Shown in pieces: positions 62,743 to 64,000 of a DNA stretch of 64,000 nt. Numbering within the stretch: position 1 is the first letter of the stretch; every line of letters starts with the position of its first letter. Under the pieces are notes generated by a model, which did not search any database, was not told the origin of the DNA, and saw only the letters and a list, made by a program, of their open reading frames with translations. The DNA is from Mesorhizobium liriopis. Its GTDB lineage: Bacteria; Pseudomonadota; Alphaproteobacteria; Rhizobiales; Rhizobiaceae. The DNA lies in the NCBI RefSeq assembly GCF_024053505.1, contig NZ_JAMXQS010000009.1, positions 124,001 through 188,000 on the forward strand. Direction: 5' to 3'. The translations under genes were made by a program, and so were the position numbers.

Positions 62743-63759
62743 ATGACCCGTCTCGTTCCCGTTCTCGATCTCGCCCGCCTCGATCAAGGCCCGTCCGAAA
62801 GGCGCACATTCCTGGCGGACCTGCGCGCGGCCGCGCGCGATGTGGGCTTTTTCTATCTCGCCGGCCACGGCATCAGCCAGAGCGAGGAAAATGGCGTGCT
62901 CAGCGCCGCACGCCGCTTCTTCTCGCTGCCCGATGCCGACAAGCTTGCGATTTCCATGGTGAATTCCTCGCAGTTCCGTGGCTATACGCGAACGGGCGGC
63001 GAGTTGACCGGCGGCAAGCCCGACTGGCGCGAGCAGCTCGACATCGGCGTCGAGCGCGAGCCGTTGTCGCGTGACACAAGCGCACCCGCCTGGACGCGGT
63101 TGCAAGGGCCCAACCAGTGGCCGAAAGCCTTGCCCGAGCTGCGCGACGAACTGCTTGCTTGGCAGCAGAAGGTGACGGGCGTCGCCATCCGCCTGCTCGA
63201 AGCCTTCGCGCTGTCGCTCGATCAGCCGAAGGATGCGTTCGAGACGATCTACAGCGACAGGCCCAACCACCGCATGAAGATCGTGCGCTATCCCGGCGGC
63301 AAAGCGGGCGAACAGGGCGTGGGCGCACACAAGGACGGCGGCTTCCTGACACTGCTTCTGCAGGACGAAAACAAGGGGCTGCAGGTCGAGTATGACGGGG
63401 CCTGGGTCGATGTCGATCCGATCCCCGGCACGCTGGTGGTCAATATCGGCGAGCTTCTGGAGCTCGCCTCCAACGGCTATCTGCGCGCGACGGTGCACCG
63501 GGTCACCACCCCGCCGAAAGGAGCGGAGCGGCTGTCCGTCCCGTTCTTCTTCGGTGCCCGGCTGGATGCGACCATCCCCTTGATCACCTTGCCGGAAGAG
63601 CTCGCCGTTCAGGCACTGGGGCCGGCCAGCGATCCGGGCAATCCGCTGTTTCGCGATGTCGGCACCAATGTGCTCAAGAGCCGGTTGCGCTCGCACCCCG
63701 ATGTCGCCCAGCGCCACTATGCCGATCTGCTCGGTCAAGGCTTCCTCAAGGCAGGGTGA
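62743..63759 (+). CDS. Isopenicillin-N-synthase-like 2-oxoglutarate/Fe(II) oxygenase (copy 2)
   Basis: A 338-residue paralogue of the protein at 47716, colinear throughout (FFYLAGHGI, FRGYTRTGGE, GPNQWP, FRDVGTNVLKSRLRSHPD in outline). The iron triad is H196, D198 (GAHKDGG) and H252; RxS follows (RLS). It shares an operon with the OAH sulfhydrylase. Two copies, each tied to a methionine-related operon, imply a sulfur-amino-acid-linked substrate. Confidence 0.88.
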   Translation: MTRLVPVLDLARLDQGPSERRTFLADLRAAARDVGFFYLAGHGISQSEENGVLSAARRFFSLPDADKLAISMVNSSQFRGYTRTGGELTGGKPDWREQLDIGVEREPLSRDTSAPAWTRLQGPNQWPKALPELRDELLAWQQKVTGVAIRLLEAFALSLDQPKDAFETIYSDRPNHRMKIVRYPGGKAGEQGVGAHKDGGFLTLLLQDENKGLQVEYDGAWVDVDPIPGTLVVNIGELLELASNGYLRATVHRVTTPPKGAERLSVPFFFGARLDATIPLITLPEELAVQALGPASDPGNPLFRDVGTNVLKSRLRSHPDVAQRHYADLLGQGFLKAG

Positions 63760-63861
63760 AGCCTGCCCACGCTTCAGCGCGGAACGGTTTTCCCGAAGGC
63801 CGTCCGCATTTGGAACGACATCTTTTGCCGAAAGTCCCCTTGCGGATCATAGGCGGCATAT

Positions 63862-63959
63862 CGGCAAAGTTCTCCTCCCGTTTTCTTTGCCGGTGTTCCC
63901 TCTCGAGGTTTTGCCTCTGAACACATTGCCGGACTGTCCCTTGGATGGCCCGGCTTTTT
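63862..63959 (+). ncRNA. Trans-acting sRNA candidate with anti-Shine-Dalgarno loop (AbcR/alpha-r15-like)
   Basis: Three hairpins follow one another. Hairpin 1: CGGCAAAG (63862-63869) and CTTTGCCG (63885-63892) enclose loop TTCTCCTCCCGTTTT. Hairpin 2: GTGTTC (63893-63898) and GAACAC (63919-63924) with inner GAGG/CCTC. Hairpin 3: GCCGG (63928-63932) and CCGGC (63950-63954) with an inner helix, then TTTTT, an intrinsic terminator. No gene occupies the region. The layout and CUCCUCCC loop match Hfq-dependent alphaproteobacterial sRNAs of the AbcR kind. The 5' end is not fixed by the sequence; 63760-63861 may contain the promoter. Confidence 0.75.
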
Positions 63960-64000
63960 CTTGCGCAGACTTGGTCGGTTCAGGGGGTGCTCGTTTCTTG

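Noticed and set aside
61186-63738. An 850-codon open frame on the minus strand
   Set aside because: It lies antisense to the OAH sulfhydrylase and the oxygenase, both with clear catalytic motifs. Its own translation is low-complexity and Arg/Asp/Gly-rich with no family, as expected of a GC-rich shadow frame.

Overview
The window is GC-rich, gene-dense DNA without phage, IS, CRISPR, tRNA or rRNA signals. Gene content and control elements point to an alphaproteobacterium of the Hyphomicrobiales (Rhizobiales): divergent dctA/dctBD with a sigma-54 promoter and tandem activator sites, many periplasmic-binding-protein ABC importers, a cobalamin riboswitch, a MocR-type regulator, and an AbcR-like small RNA. 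No genus can be named from the sequence alone.

1-14916 is one catabolic locus. A leftward operon encodes a CUT1 sugar ABC importer (binding protein, two permeases, MalK/UgpC-type ATPase) and an enolase-superfamily dehydratase cut by the window edge. Divergent to it are an IclR regulator and an L-rhamnose-mutarotase-family protein. Then, behind a second candidate operator that shares a motif with the first, come a Gfo/Idh/MocA dehydrogenase, a CaiB-type CoA-transferase, a binding-protein-like protein without a signal peptide, a CUT2 importer whose RbsA-type ATPase is split into two genes, and a MaoC hydratase. Two importers, sugar enzymes and acyl-CoA enzymes under one apparent regulator suggest an undescribed sugar or sugar-acid pathway; the substrate cannot be read from the sequence.

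14950-19743 holds an EamA exporter divergent from a MocR regulator with a perfect dyad between them, a class I glutamine amidotransferase and an MFS exporter. 19888-23871 is a riboswitch-controlled cobalamin-type ABC importer with an SDR gene downstream. 23973-33572 carries an AI-2E-family membrane protein, small unknown proteins, an FAH-family enzyme, a two-component system divergent from two small envelope proteins, a zinc alcohol dehydrogenase and a YghA-like SDR.

33821-38586 is the C4-dicarboxylate system dctA/dctBD. 38764-43664 holds two tandem dimethylglycine/sarcosine-dehydrogenase-like flavoproteins. 43847-56747 concerns sulfur: a methionine-type aminotransferase, a MetQNI importer, a 2-oxoglutarate-type oxygenase, ssuD with an FAD protein, and two tandem ssuABC-like importers. 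56871-61062 is housekeeping (small unknown proteins, cspA, rpsU, a hydrolase, a cyclopropane-fatty-acid synthase). 61384-63759 is a MetY-like sulfhydrylase with a paralogue of the oxygenase. The window ends with a three-hairpin sRNA whose first loop carries an anti-Shine-Dalgarno sequence perfectly complementary over 10 nt to the ribosome binding site of the CUT2 binding-protein gene at 9839.
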